A DNA stretch of 64,000 nucleotides from Rhodococcus sp. IEGM 1381 (GCF_030056795.1 NZ_JASHKQ010000001.1:1302001-1366000); one strand, 5' to 3'. Numbered from the stretch's first letter, positions 43,489 through 53,235 are shown. Made by a program: numbers and translations. The notes: generated by a model not told the origin, from the sequence alone.

Positions 43489-45938
43489 TCGATCTGCTCG
43501 ACGACGCTCGGTGGCGGCTGGCCCGAACCGACGCCGGTTCCGTTCTCGACCCCGGTGATCTACCCGCCGATCTCGACTGGATCGACGCGGAGGTGCCCGG
43601 CACGGTGGCGTCGGCCCTCGGCGGGTCGCTTTCTGCAGTGAACCCGGACGATCACGACTGGTGGTTCGTCGCGGACGTCTCCACCGCCGACCACCGCCGG
43701 GTACGAGTGACGTTCGGCGGCATCGCCACTCGGGCCCAGATCTGGATCGACGGCGACCACCGTCGAACGGTGACGTCTATGTTCGTTCCCGAGATCGTCG
43801 ATGTGACCGAATGCGGCCCGACGGTCCGCATTGCCCTGCACGTCGAATCGCTTGTTGCGCAGCTGAAGTCCCGACGTCCACGAGGGCGATGGCGATCGTC
43901 GTTGATCGCAGCACAAGGGCTTCGGCACGAGCGCACGACGATGCTCGGCCGGGCACCCGTGTACGGTCCGCTGCCGATCGCCGTCGGACCGTGGCGGCCG
44001 GTGTCGATGACGCCGATTCCCGACATTCGTCGCAGCGAACTGTCGACGGCTGTTTCCGGCACCGACGGCATCGTGGTTCTGCGCGCTGAGCTGGGTTCCC
44101 CGGGTGTGGCTCGAATTTTGATCGACGACAACATGTCTTCGGTTCACACAGTCGAGCTCGGCACGGTGGCGCACATCGATTCGACTCTGACGCTGCCGGA
44201 TGTCGAACTGTGGTGGCCGCACACGCACGGCCGACCGCGAACGTACCGGGTGGCGCTCGAGATCGACGGCACCGTTCATCGCATGGGGGTTGTCGGATTT
44301 CGTACGGTGGAGCTGGACCGCACCGCGGGCGGCGCGCAACTCGTGGTCAACGGAGAGGATGTGTTCTGCCGAGGTGGGACGTGGACGCCGCTGAATCCGG
44401 TGCGGTTGTGGTCCTCGGAGGCAGACCTGCGTGCCGCGCTCGAACAGCTCCGATCCGCGGGTCTGAACATGGTGCGGGTGGTCGGCACCTTGGTGTACGA
44501 GCAGCCCGAATTCTGGTCGCTGTGTGCAGAACTGGGCATCATGGTGTGGCAGGACCTCATGTTCGGCACCGTCGATCCGCCCACCGACGAGACCTTCACG
44601 GCGTCGGTCGCCCGCGAGCTCGATGCGTTTGCCGATGCCGTGTCGGCCAACCCGGCGCTGATGGTCGTCAGCGGCGGAAGCGAGACGCAGCAGCAACCGA
44701 CGATGCTGGGGCTTGCCGCCGAGGACCAGCGAATGGCGATGTTGGACAGTGTTGTTCCCGATTTTCTGACAGATCGCCTGCCCGCGGTGGCGTATGTGAC
44801 ATCGAGCCCGTCCAGTGTGCAGGGCGAATTGCATACGCATGTGGGTGACGGTATCGCCCACTACTTCGGTGTCGGCGGATATCTCCGTCCGTTGTCCGAT
44901 ATCCGCACTGCCGGTGTACGTTTCGCGGCAGAATGTCTGGCTTTCGCCGTTCCCCCGGAACGGTCGTCGGTGGAGAAGTTCTTCGGGTCGGCAGCAGTGG
45001 CCGGCCACCACCCGGAATGGAAGACTGCCGTTCCACGCGATCGTGGCTCGTCCTGGGATTTCGAGGATGTGCGAGATCACTACGTGCGCAACATCTTCGG
45101 TGTCGACCCGCATCTGATTCGCCGCGACGACGCCGAGTTGTATCTCGATTACGGCAGGGCCGCGACGGTCGAGGCGTTCACCGAAGCGTTCGGCCACTGG
45201 CGTCGGGCATCCTCGGGGTGCGCCGGTGCCCTGGTGCTGACGTTGCGGGATACGGTTCCCGGCGCCGGCTGGGGGATAGTCGATATCGCCGGTGTGCCGA
45301 AAGCGCCCTTCTACGCCTTGGCGCGGGCAAGTGCGCCGATGGCGCTACTGCTGTCCGACAACGGACTCGACGGTTACTCGGTGGAATTGGTCAACGACGG
45401 TCCGGCGCGTACAGGCACGGTTCGAGTGGTGCTCCACGCCTCTCGGGGCAGTCACGAATTCGAGCAGTCGGTGAAGGTGGGCACGAATTCCTCTGTCGCG
45501 CTGACGGTGGACTCCATCGTCGGCACGTTCACCGACGTCAATCATGCTTACCGCTTCGGCGCTCGAACCTACTCCGCCGTCACCGCCGCATTCCTGGACG
45601 ACAGTGGGGTGGAGGTGACGCGAACCACCGTTCTCGTCGGCCCGCAGACCCGGCAGAACACTGTGGGGTTGTCCGCCGAGGTGACCGAGACGGGCTCCGG
45701 TACATGGGAGTTGACGGTTCGATCCGAATGGCCGGCGCAGTACGTCTGTGTCGACATCGACGACTTCCAAGTGTCGGACTCGTGGTTCCACCTGGCACCG
45801 AACGAACCCCGGACGTTGACTCTCGTCGGTAGTGGAGCGGGTGCGCCACGTGGGCATGTGCGTGCACTCAACTCCGTGGAGCGGGCCGCGGTGGCACCGA
45901 AGGTCGTGAGCGGCTTGGGTCATGGACTGAACTCGTAG
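43485..45938 (+). CDS. Glycoside hydrolase family 2 (beta-mannosidase-like) protein
   Basis: An 817-aa GH2 protein. It has an N-terminal sugar-binding domain (PGTVASALGG, then DHDWWFVADV) and a TIM-barrel with NGEDVFCRGGTWTPLNPVRLW and MVWQDLMFGT. The acid/base Glu is probably in VVSGGSET, where related enzymes have WCGNNE. The nucleophile is probably the Glu in RFAAECLAFAVPP. C-terminal beta-sandwich domains follow. No signal peptide is seen, so it may act in the cytosol. The GTG overlaps the DUF1839 stop, tying glycan cleavage or trimming to that function. Confidence 0.82.
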   Translation: MIDLLDDARWRLARTDAGSVLDPGDLPADLDWIDAEVPGTVASALGGSLSAVNPDDHDWWFVADVSTADHRRVRVTFGGIATRAQIWIDGDHRRTVTSMFVPEIVDVTECGPTVRIALHVESLVAQLKSRRPRGRWRSSLIAAQGLRHERTTMLGRAPVYGPLPIAVGPWRPVSMTPIPDIRRSELSTAVSGTDGIVVLRAELGSPGVARILIDDNMSSVHTVELGTVAHIDSTLTLPDVELWWPHTHGRPRTYRVALEIDGTVHRMGVVGFRTVELDRTAGGAQLVVNGEDVFCRGGTWTPLNPVRLWSSEADLRAALEQLRSAGLNMVRVVGTLVYEQPEFWSLCAELGIMVWQDLMFGTVDPPTDETFTASVARELDAFADAVSANPALMVVSGGSETQQQPTMLGLAAEDQRMAMLDSVVPDFLTDRLPAVAYVTSSPSSVQGELHTHVGDGIAHYFGVGGYLRPLSDIRTAGVRFAAECLAFAVPPERSSVEKFFGSAAVAGHHPEWKTAVPRDRGSSWDFEDVRDHYVRNIFGVDPHLIRRDDAELYLDYGRAATVEAFTEAFGHWRRASSGCAGALVLTLRDTVPGAGWGIVDIAGVPKAPFYALARASAPMALLLSDNGLDGYSVELVNDGPARTGTVRVVLHASRGSHEFEQSVKVGTNSSVALTVDSIVGTFTDVNHAYRFGARTYSAVTAAFLDDSGVEVTRTTVLVGPQTRQNTVGLSAEVTETGSGTWELTVRSEWPAQYVCVDIDDFQVSDSWFHLAPNEPRTLTLVGSGAGAPRGHVRALNSVERAAVAPKVVSGLGHGLNS

Positions 45939-45966
45939 TGGGCTACGAAGTTTCGTGCACGTGCCG

Positions 45967-46929
45967 CTAGCGGCTCGTGCTGAGTTTTCCTCGGGCATAG
46001 CCGATTCCGGCCGCGCCGACGCTTGCCACCACGGCCATCGCACCCCAGGCACGCACCGGATTGCCGCGGGCAGCGGCACTGGTTTCGCGACCGACTGCGC
46101 GAGGCAGGATCTTGGCGGTGTAGGCACGCTCCGAGGACAGGGCGTCCTCGGCCCCGATCAAGCGGGCGATAGCTGCCTTCGAGACGCCCTCGGCGTAGCT
46201 GCGAGTGATGAGGTAACGCGGACGAGTGCGGTCTGCGCTGACCGTGTGATCGACGACGATCGAGGGATCGAAGACGATCTGGGCATCAGGATGTGTCTGA
46301 CGGAGACGGATGCATAGTTCCGTCTCTTCGCAGCCGAGCGGAACACGACCGATTCGGCCGATGCCGGAGACGAAACCGCCGAGTGCGACGATCGGTTCAC
46401 GGCGGAACGACATGTTCGCGCCCATGAGATTGCGGACCTGAGCGGTTTCCGTTGGCTGCCCGCGGTAGGTGCACCCGACGACCCAATCGAGTTCGCCGGG
46501 TTCACCCACTACCTCGGCCGGTAAGAAGGCTGGACGTTTGTCCGGCCATACCGGGTATGCAGAGCCCCCAACGGCGTACACGGCATCGTCCGAGTAATGG
46601 GACAGAATGGCTCCGAGCCACCCTGTGGTGCGCGGTGACGCGTCGTCGTCCAGGAAGACGACGATGTCACCGGTAGCGAGATCCAATGACGTGTTGCGCG
46701 CACCGGACAAGCCGCGCGGTTGGTTGTTCTCCACCACGTTCACGGTGTGGTGCAGCGGCAAGAACTCCTCGCGTGCGCGCTCGGCCAGCTGTGCGTTGTG
46801 ATCGATGACGACGATCAATTCGTCGGCCGGCACGGCCTGGTCGACGACGGCACGCACGGCGGCCCGAAGTTCGGACCACCGAGCCAACGTATACGCGCAG
46901 ATGACGACCGAGGAAGTCGGCAGACTCAC
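45967..46929 (-). CDS. GT2-family glycosyltransferase with a C-terminal membrane segment
   Basis: A 320-aa GT-A glycosyltransferase. The nucleotide-sugar fold starts with SVVICAYTLARW, the metal site is VFLDDDASP, GANMSFRRE forms the acceptor loop, and GCEETELCIRLR is the catalytic base region. One C-terminal span (AWGAMAVVASVGAAGIGYARG) anchors it to the membrane. The GTG start overlaps the upstream GT2 stop (GTGA). It adds sugars to a growing glycan on a lipid carrier or surface acceptor; donor and acceptor are unknown. Confidence 0.85.
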   Translation of the reverse strand: MSLPTSSVVICAYTLARWSELRAAVRAVVDQAVPADELIVVIDHNAQLAERAREEFLPLHHTVNVVENNQPRGLSGARNTSLDLATGDIVVFLDDDASPRTTGWLGAILSHYSDDAVYAVGGSAYPVWPDKRPAFLPAEVVGEPGELDWVVGCTYRGQPTETAQVRNLMGANMSFRREPIVALGGFVSGIGRIGRVPLGCEETELCIRLRQTHPDAQIVFDPSIVVDHTVSADRTRPRYLITRSYAEGVSKAAIARLIGAEDALSSERAYTAKILPRAVGRETSAAARGNPVRAWGAMAVVASVGAAGIGYARGKLSTSR

Positions 46930-47777
46930 GCGGTCCTCTCGCGCAGTTCGAGAACCTCGTTGTACGACTCCAGGGCCTCGAACTCGAGATCCATGTCGGT
47001 ACGAGCATCGATCGACTCACGCAACGGGCGAACGATGGACTTGCGCTTGATGCGGCGAGCCCGCATGCGCTCGGTCATCAGCGTGCGCAGCACTCGGAAG
47101 CCGTCGGAGAAGGTGCGCAGGTTGCTCTGGCCGTAGATCCGGGCCAGCTCGACGCTCGGCACCTCTTCGATACGAACGGAAGCCTCGGCGAAGCGGCAGT
47201 TGATGATGGTCTCGATCTCGAAGCCGTCGCCCCAGAGCATCATGCCCTCGGCTCCGGGCTGATCGACTACGGGCAGATCCAGCACCGGCACCAGGTCGCG
47301 CCAGAAGGCGTTGTAGCCATAGCAGAGGTCGGAGAAGCGGGTTCCGAACAACGTGTTCGCCACCAGGTGCAGGCCGCCGTTGCCGGCGCGACGCAGCGGC
47401 GTGATGTCGTGGCTGCCGCCACCCTCGCAGAACCGACTGCCCTTGGCGAAGTCGGCACCGGCGGTCAGGGCCTCGACGAAGCGCGGGATCTCGGCAGCGT
47501 CGGCCGAACCGTCGGCGTCGAACATGACGATGATGTCGCCGGTGGCGGCCTCGAAGCCACAGGCAAGCGCGTTGCCCTTGCCCTTGCGGGTCTGCTTGAT
47601 GATGCGGATGTCGCCGCGGATCTCGCGAGCGGCGTCGATGGTGCCGTCGACGGATCCACCGTCGACGAGCACGAGCTCGTAGTCGTGGGAGAGCAGGGGG
47701 AGGACATGGCGAAGGTTCGCGGCCTCGTTGAGCGTCGGGATGACGACACTGACGCGGGGATTTTGACTGTTCAACAT
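46926..47777 (-). CDS. GT2-family glycosyltransferase (DPM1-like)
   Basis: A 283-aa GT-A enzyme. Motifs are VSVVIPTLNEAANL, LVLVDGGSVDGT, MFDADGSADAAEIP, and FWRDLVPVLDLP near the acceptor side. The fold is of the dolichyl/polyprenyl-phosphate sugar synthase type, with a C-terminal basic region. The ATG at 47777 was chosen because GGAATGG lies just upstream; an ATG at 47783 is in frame. It has its own promoter (47910-47937) and is coupled to the second GT2 gene. Confidence 0.87.
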   Translation of the reverse strand: MLNSQNPRVSVVIPTLNEAANLRHVLPLLSHDYELVLVDGGSVDGTIDAAREIRGDIRIIKQTRKGKGNALACGFEAATGDIIVMFDADGSADAAEIPRFVEALTAGADFAKGSRFCEGGGSHDITPLRRAGNGGLHLVANTLFGTRFSDLCYGYNAFWRDLVPVLDLPVVDQPGAEGMMLWGDGFEIETIINCRFAEASVRIEEVPSVELARIYGQSNLRTFSDGFRVLRTLMTERMRARRIKRKSIVRPLRESIDARTDMDLEFEALESYNEVLELRERTA

Positions 47778-47909
47778 ATCCATTCCACATGGGTCGAGTG
47801 CGATGGGCAGATGTCTCCGAACTCCGTGAAACGACCCCCGCCGCATCCACAGACAGTGTCCCGACGCTCGTTGTGAAGCGTGAGAACCTGTTTCCATTGA
47901 CTGAAACTA

Positions 47910-47937
47910 AGCTTAAAAGAAGCTACGAGTTTGTCAA
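47910..47937 (-). promoter_or_regulatory. Sigma-70-type promoter of the two-gene GT2 operon
   Basis: On the minus strand, TTGACA (47937-47932), a 16-bp spacer and TAAGCT (47915-47910). The surrounding 110 bp is clearly AT-richer than the neighbouring genes. It gives a leader of about 125 nt before the ATG at 47777. Confidence 0.6.
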
Positions 47938-47942
47938 GCTGC

Positions 47943-47968
47943 AAACAAACCAACTGCGAGATTGTTTG
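47943..47968. promoter_or_regulatory. AAACAAT-type inverted repeat upstream of the GT2 promoter
   Basis: AAACAAA (47943-47949), 11 bp, then ATTGTTT (47961-47967). The minus-strand reading CAAACAATCTC matches CAAACAATATC at 60481-60491. It lies just upstream of the -35 element at 47932-47937, a typical place for a regulator. Confidence 0.45.
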
Positions 47969-47996
47969 GAGACGCTCGTCATAGTTTGCGACTCGG

Positions 47997-50249
47997 CTAC
48001 CGGGATCGGTACTGGTAGACGATCGTGTCGGCATCTTGGTACCGCACCGACCACGCCGAGTTGGTGCGCAGCCACTGCCGGAAACGGTTCACGGCGTCGT
48101 CGGGAACGAACCCGTAATAGTGCATCGCTTCGAGCGACTGCCGAGTCAACACCATGTACGTCGGCGTATCGCTGATCGACGCGTTGTAGTCGATCTGGCC
48201 GAGCTTCTCCGGCGTCGGAAATCCCTGCATGTACTCGGGGCCGAGAGCGTACAGAGGAACGTCCCAGTAGTCGTTGGCCTCGGTCAGCCGGCCGTAGTCC
48301 GATGTCGACCGAGCCGGGTAGCCCGAGGAGTAGAGCATCGTGACGGCGGTGCCGGAGGGCGACTGCGCGGCCACCGCGCGGGCGTCGTCGATCTGGTCAC
48401 GATGCTCGAGCACGATCGGCCACAGTCCGAAATACGCCTGTAGGCCGAGCACAGCCGAACCGATCGCGCCGGCGGTGGCGACCGCGACCGCGGTGCGGGC
48501 GGTGAGCCTGCGGGCCCGCGACGGCCGGTCCTGAGACGGCTGGCGGTCGAACAAGGCGAGGAACATCGGCGTGATCAACAGGACGCACCCGGGGATCGCG
48601 TAGAGGTACACCCGGAAGATCGCCTCTCCGCCGTAGCTCTGCCCGGCGAGCAGCATGATCGAACCGAATGCCATCACCATCGGGGCCCAGAACGTCTTCT
48701 TGGTACGCCAGGCGTAGATCGCCGAGACGAACGCCAGGCCGAACACCCCGCCGGACAGTGCCCGGCAGACCAGGGACGTGATCTGTTTGCCCAGCACGCC
48801 CTCTTCCTGGACGTTGCTCGCCGCGTTCTGAACCGGGTCGAACCCCTGGAAGAGCCCGTACGGTGCCACGATCGGCAATCGCGGATACAGATACCCCAGC
48901 AGGATGACGCCGAGCGGAATCATCAGCCACCACGGCTTGGCTCGTCGGGTCACCAGCAGTACACCGGTGACGGCCATCAACCAGTACGGAGTCAGCTGAT
49001 GCGTCGGCACCAGCGCTGCGAACGGAACGATCGACAGGAATGCCGCGGATCGGGTCAGATGCGAGGACATCAGCAGCGCCAGGAAGCCCACGGCGAGCAG
49101 CAGCGCCCAGGCCTGCGGGGAGTAGTAGTCCTGGCCCACCCAGTTGATGACCTCGGCAAGCATCGCGGCGGTGATGGCGGCGCGCTTGGTGAATTTCATG
49201 ACTCGAGCCAGACCATAGATGCACGCGGCGAGCACCACGTGGATCATCGGCGCGAACACGTGCGCCAGTGAGAGCGTGTCGTAGCCGGTGACGTGCTGGA
49301 ACCACGCCGAGACGAGGAAGAAGCTGGGCCACTCGCTGTAGATGTCCACCCCGCTCGGGGCCAGCCGATTGAGATCGAGGACGAACTCGGTCACGGCGAC
49401 GTGCTTGTACGTCCAGTCGTAGATCGGCGCGGACGTGATCAGCGTGACGGTGAATCGTTGCACCACGATGGCCAGGCCGATCGCGACCATCATGGTGCGC
49501 AGCTGATTCCGCCGCAGGGCGATCAGGAACGCCGCGATGATCAGGACCATGCACAGCACGAGACCCGGGCCGGTGCCGGCGGTCAGCAACCCGAACTGCG
49601 AGTACGTCGCTCGTTCGAGACCGGGCAGCATCGGCAGCCACAGAAAGAAGGCCAGTGCGAGAATCAGGCCGGCAACGTTGCGGCGCAGTGTGTCTCGGTC
49701 GGTCAGGACGAACTTGGCCGACGCGATGGCGGCGGCGCGTGAAGTCGGTGAGACGACTGCACGTGAACGCGCGACCCACTCGGGCAGGTCGGGACGACCG
49801 TGCTTGCGATACCACAGCACCGACGAGCCGATCAGGGCCAGACACAGCCACAACGTCCACATCCGGGGCGACCAGCGGTATCCCCACATCGCCACCGACA
49901 CCATCAGTGTCACCACCGAGATGCTCAGAATCGGCAGCGCAGCCGGAACCGCGGTACGGGGGATGCGAACCCACGACAGAATCGCCGCACCCGGTCCGAA
50001 GAACAACAGGACCGTGAGCAGTACGACGCGAACGAGCGTCGGCAGCGCGATCATCGAGGCCAGACCGGACCCCGCTGCAAGAACAGCGATGTCGGCATAG
50101 CGCAGTCGACTGCCCGCGTGTCGCGTCGTGCCGGCAGCGGTATCGGTTGTGCCGACCGGCCATTCGAAGGTCCAGTCGGACGGGACGAACAGCTTGTGCC
50201 GCAGGTCCCCGAGGGACCGGTGGCCGGATTCAGTCGAGGACCGGCTCAC
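47997..50249 (-). CDS. Large polytopic membrane protein, GT-C-like glycosyltransferase or polymerase
   Basis: A 750-aa protein with about 14 spans between residues 50 and 620 and a C-terminal soluble domain of about 120 residues. The extracytoplasmic loop after about residue 280 (SAPIYDWTYKHVAVTEFVLDLNRLAPSGVDIYSEWPSFF) has acidic and aromatic residues in the place typical of GT-C enzymes. It probably uses a polyprenyl-linked sugar at the outer face of the membrane. It overlaps the upstream GT2 gene by 20 bp and is the last gene of the ten-gene operon. The precise reaction is unknown. Confidence 0.75.
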   Translation of the reverse strand: MSRSSTESGHRSLGDLRHKLFVPSDWTFEWPVGTTDTAAGTTRHAGSRLRYADIAVLAAGSGLASMIALPTLVRVVLLTVLLFFGPGAAILSWVRIPRTAVPAALPILSISVVTLMVSVAMWGYRWSPRMWTLWLCLALIGSSVLWYRKHGRPDLPEWVARSRAVVSPTSRAAAIASAKFVLTDRDTLRRNVAGLILALAFFLWLPMLPGLERATYSQFGLLTAGTGPGLVLCMVLIIAAFLIALRRNQLRTMMVAIGLAIVVQRFTVTLITSAPIYDWTYKHVAVTEFVLDLNRLAPSGVDIYSEWPSFFLVSAWFQHVTGYDTLSLAHVFAPMIHVVLAACIYGLARVMKFTKRAAITAAMLAEVINWVGQDYYSPQAWALLLAVGFLALLMSSHLTRSAAFLSIVPFAALVPTHQLTPYWLMAVTGVLLVTRRAKPWWLMIPLGVILLGYLYPRLPIVAPYGLFQGFDPVQNAASNVQEEGVLGKQITSLVCRALSGGVFGLAFVSAIYAWRTKKTFWAPMVMAFGSIMLLAGQSYGGEAIFRVYLYAIPGCVLLITPMFLALFDRQPSQDRPSRARRLTARTAVAVATAGAIGSAVLGLQAYFGLWPIVLEHRDQIDDARAVAAQSPSGTAVTMLYSSGYPARSTSDYGRLTEANDYWDVPLYALGPEYMQGFPTPEKLGQIDYNASISDTPTYMVLTRQSLEAMHYYGFVPDDAVNRFRQWLRTNSAWSVRYQDADTIVYQYRSR

Positions 50250-51516
50250 GGCTCACCCCCGCCAACGGAGTGCGCTCGCGACCTTCGCGCCTGCTGCGCC
50301 GAATGGCCGCGGGGCCCTTGGCGATGGACAACAATTCCATTCGGCCGATGCCGTCGGGCAGGTCGGCAGCAAGATCGTCCGGAGGCGACGCGACCTTGCT
50401 CATCTTCGCCGACAACCGAATTGCGCTGCCCAGTCGGCGGACGGCGACCGAGGCTGCCAGTGTCGCAGACCTCCGGTTCGTGGCGACGGTGTACAGCCAG
50501 GCGCCGAGGCCGAGGCCGTAACCTCTGGCCTGCACTGCCAAAGCTTCGGAGTCGGCGCGATGCCGGTGCCACACGATGGCCGCGGGCTCGTACACCAGCT
50601 TGTCGCCCGCCATCAGCACTCGGAAGAACATGTCGAGGTCCTCACCGCCGTTGGTCGGGGAGCCGACTCCCAACGCTTCGTCGAATCCTCCCAGATCGAA
50701 CATCCGACCGCGGTCCACTGCGAAATTGGCCCCGGTTCCGTACATTCCGACCTGGAACGGAAACAGCGGTACGTCGGCCGGGGGGTTCTTCAGGTCGTAC
50801 ACCCGCGGCGTCACCGAACTCGCCCACCCGACGCGGCGATCGAAGTACGCCTGCGCCTGAGTGCGGATCTCGCCGCTGGGCACGATTCCGGACACGCACG
50901 TCACCCGATCGGCTCGTGCGAAACCGCGCGCGATGCTCTGCAACCACTTCGCATCGACGGCGACATCGTCGTCGGTGAACGCGACGATGGTGTTCCGCGC
51001 CGCACGCAAACCCGTGTTCCTCGCCCTCGACAGGCCTGCCGTCGGTTCGGACACGACGCGAATGCGCTTGTCGACCAAGCCTTCGACGTACCGCTGCGTC
51101 GCATCGGTCGGCGAGGCGTTGTCGACGACGACCACCTCGAAATCGGGGTACTCCAGAGCGGACACCGATGCGAGCGCGCCCTTCAGGTGATCGACCCGAT
51201 CCCGGGTGCAGATCACTACCGTGATCGGGGGCAGTGCCTGGCCGGGTTCCGGCAGAGCCTCGGGCACCGGAACCTGCGCGAGAGACATCGCCGCCGTACG
51301 GACCTCCGCGGCCGGCACTGCGCCGTCGACGACGTCCAGTTCGACGAAGCCGAGCGGGTCGAGTCCGCGTCGGATCAACAGCCGGGCACGGCGATAGCCG
51401 TCGGAATCGTCGAGGGCGAGGGACGTCGGAAGTTCCTGCTCCAGGTCGATGTCACCGATCCACACGGCACCGCCCCATTCGGGAGACTGGAGTCTGGGAA
51501 GCGCGGGAGGTAACAC
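50230..51516 (-). CDS. GT2-family glycosyltransferase with an N-terminal extension
   Basis: A 428-aa protein. About 90 N-terminal residues of unknown fold precede a GT-A domain with ITVVICTRDRVDHLKGAL, VVVVDNASPTDAT, AFTDDDVAVDAKW, a GANFAVDR loop and NGGEDLDMFFR. The GTG at 51516 has AAAGGA 8-10 bp upstream and lies 46 bp after the GH16 stop; longer frames would run into that gene. It likely adds a core sugar of the glycan made by this operon. Confidence 0.85.
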   Translation of the reverse strand: MLPPALPRLQSPEWGGAVWIGDIDLEQELPTSLALDDSDGYRRARLLIRRGLDPLGFVELDVVDGAVPAAEVRTAAMSLAQVPVPEALPEPGQALPPITVVICTRDRVDHLKGALASVSALEYPDFEVVVVDNASPTDATQRYVEGLVDKRIRVVSEPTAGLSRARNTGLRAARNTIVAFTDDDVAVDAKWLQSIARGFARADRVTCVSGIVPSGEIRTQAQAYFDRRVGWASSVTPRVYDLKNPPADVPLFPFQVGMYGTGANFAVDRGRMFDLGGFDEALGVGSPTNGGEDLDMFFRVLMAGDKLVYEPAAIVWHRHRADSEALAVQARGYGLGLGAWLYTVATNRRSATLAASVAVRRLGSAIRLSAKMSKVASPPDDLAADLPDGIGRMELLSIAKGPAAIRRSRREGRERTPLAGVSREPVLD

Positions 51517-51562
51517 GGAGGGGATCCTTTCGGGTGACACACAAGGGCAGGTACAGCAGGTC

Positions 51563-52537
51563 TCAATCGGTGCGATACCGCACCCAGTCGACGGCCATGG
51601 TCGCCGGGAACGGCGTCGAATTGTCGGTGGGCCCGGGCCAGTCGCCGGCAACGGCGACGTTGAACAGCAGGAAGAAGGGCTTGTCGAAAACCCAGTAGTC
51701 GTCGCCGCCGACGAGGTCGGCCGGGGTGACGGTGGCCAAGGTGGTGTCGTCGACGCCGGTGGTCACGCGGCCAGGTGAGCGTTCGACCCAGTAGGTGTGG
51801 AAGCCCTCCGACAGCGGCTCCGGTGGTTTTCCCCCTGCGTCCACTTTCTGGCTGGTCAGCGAATCTGGCTGGGGTGCATGGATTCCGGTGTGGTACTGGT
51901 CTGCCTGGTTCAAAGTCTCCATGATGTCGATTTCACCGGAGAGTGGCCAGCCGACGGAGTCCAGATCGGTACCGAGCATCCAGAACGCCGGATGCAGTCC
52001 GGCTCCGGCAGGCATCTCGATTCGAGCCTCGACGCGGCCGTAGGTGAACGCCAACTTGTCCTTGGTGGTCACTCGGGCCGAGGTGTAGCCGTCACCGTTG
52101 CGCATGGCGTTGATGACCATGTGGCCCTGACCGTCGAGGGATGAATTCTCGGTCGAGTCGGTGTAGTCCTGTTTCTCGTTGTTTCCCCAACCGGTCCGGC
52201 CGACATCGTGACTCCATCGGTCGTCCGCCAACGCGTCGCCCGCCGTTCCCGAGAAGTCGTCGTAGACGGTGTATCCGGGCTTGGCTGCCGCGGTGTTCGA
52301 TGCCGACGTCGTGGACGTGGCGTCGACGCCGCCCTCGGACCCGCCCTCGGACCCGCCCGAGCTATTCGCAATTCCGTACACGGTACCGGTGACGACCAGT
52401 CCCAGTACGACGAGAAATGCCAGCACCGATGGCAGACGGCGTCGCGGACGCTCGACGAGCAGCCCGGAGCCGGGGAGCCGCGAGACCTCGACGGTCCCTG
52501 TGCCGGACTCCCCGCCCGATGCGGAGTGACGGCTCAC
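51563..52537 (-). CDS. Membrane-anchored GH16 family glycoside hydrolase or transglycosidase
   Basis: A 324-aa protein. A short cytosolic part and one span (about residues 37-57) lead to a Ser/Gly/Thr linker (about 58-85). The GH16 jelly-roll follows, with DDFSGTAGDALADDRWSHD and the catalytic signature GEIDIMETL (E-x-D-x-x-E). The mature domain faces outward. GH16 enzymes cleave or transglycosylate beta-1,3/1,4-glucans and galactans, and some act in wall glycan assembly. It is encoded inside a biosynthetic operon with 4-bp coupling to DUF998, so remodelling of the exported glycan is more likely than feeding. Confidence 0.87.
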   Translation of the reverse strand: MSRHSASGGESGTGTVEVSRLPGSGLLVERPRRRLPSVLAFLVVLGLVVTGTVYGIANSSGGSEGGSEGGVDATSTTSASNTAAAKPGYTVYDDFSGTAGDALADDRWSHDVGRTGWGNNEKQDYTDSTENSSLDGQGHMVINAMRNGDGYTSARVTTKDKLAFTYGRVEARIEMPAGAGLHPAFWMLGTDLDSVGWPLSGEIDIMETLNQADQYHTGIHAPQPDSLTSQKVDAGGKPPEPLSEGFHTYWVERSPGRVTTGVDDTTLATVTPADLVGGDDYWVFDKPFFLLFNVAVAGDWPGPTDNSTPFPATMAVDWVRYRTD

Positions 52538-53235
52538 GCGGACTCGTCGAGGGTTTTCGGTGCTCGCGTCGCATTGAACTGCGAGACCGAGAGCACCACG
52601 ACGCCCACCAGAAGGGAGTAGGTAGCGATGCGTTCCATGGAGCCGATGCCGAGTCCGAATTCGTGGCCACCCATGTAGGCGAAATACCCGGCCAGGCCGA
52701 TGGCACCCAGCGCCGTGACCACGATGCGGATGCTTCGTCGCAGACTCCGGTGCCCACCGGCGATGACGAGGCCGAAGTTCCCGAAGATGAAGAACGCGGT
52801 GGCACCGAACGAGTGGATCGGGTAGTTCACGCCCTGGTTGACGACTCCGGCCGTGATCGCACCGGCACCGGCAACGACGAAGAACGAGGCGGCCCTGCCA
52901 TCGATCCGGCGAACGATGTACCACGATCCGCCCACCGCCGCGATCGCCAGACCGAACAGCGCCATCGAGGCGTTGAGCAGGACGTAGAGCTGGCTGCACG
53001 GCCAATCGCCGGCGGGACCGCAGAACGGGATTCCGAGTTCGCTGATGTAATTGTTCCGGTAGCTGTAGAGCCCACGCCACGTGGCCGAGACGATGTACTC
53101 GACCAGGACGAACTGCACCACCGACAGACCCGCCCACCGAGCGACGTGGGCAACGAAGCCCGATCGTTTCGGTGCTGCCGTGGGCTCGGCCCGCGACGTC
53201 GCGGCGTTCGCTTCGGATTTCGCTTCGGTGGTCAT
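52534..53235 (-). CDS. DUF998 polytopic membrane protein
   Basis: A 233-aa protein with about six spans. It has a polar N-terminus and a first loop YSYRNNYISELGIPFCGPAGDWPCSQLYVLLNASM, typical of DUF998, with a possible disulfide. The function of the family is not known. It overlaps both neighbours by 4 bp (ATGA and GTGA), so it is translated with the acyltransferase and the GH16 enzyme. A role in membrane transfer or acceptor binding is possible but not shown. Confidence 0.8.
   Translation of the reverse strand: MTTEAKSEANAATSRAEPTAAPKRSGFVAHVARWAGLSVVQFVLVEYIVSATWRGLYSYRNNYISELGIPFCGPAGDWPCSQLYVLLNASMALFGLAIAAVGGSWYIVRRIDGRAASFFVVAGAGAITAGVVNQGVNYPIHSFGATAFFIFGNFGLVIAGGHRSLRRSIRIVVTALGAIGLAGYFAYMGGHEFGLGIGSMERIATYSLLVGVVVLSVSQFNATRAPKTLDESA

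Noticed and set aside
47880..47996. AT-rich patch considered as an insertion scar or attachment site
   Set aside because: No flanking direct repeats, tRNA or integrase; a promoter with TTGACA/TAAGCT and an operator explain the base composition.
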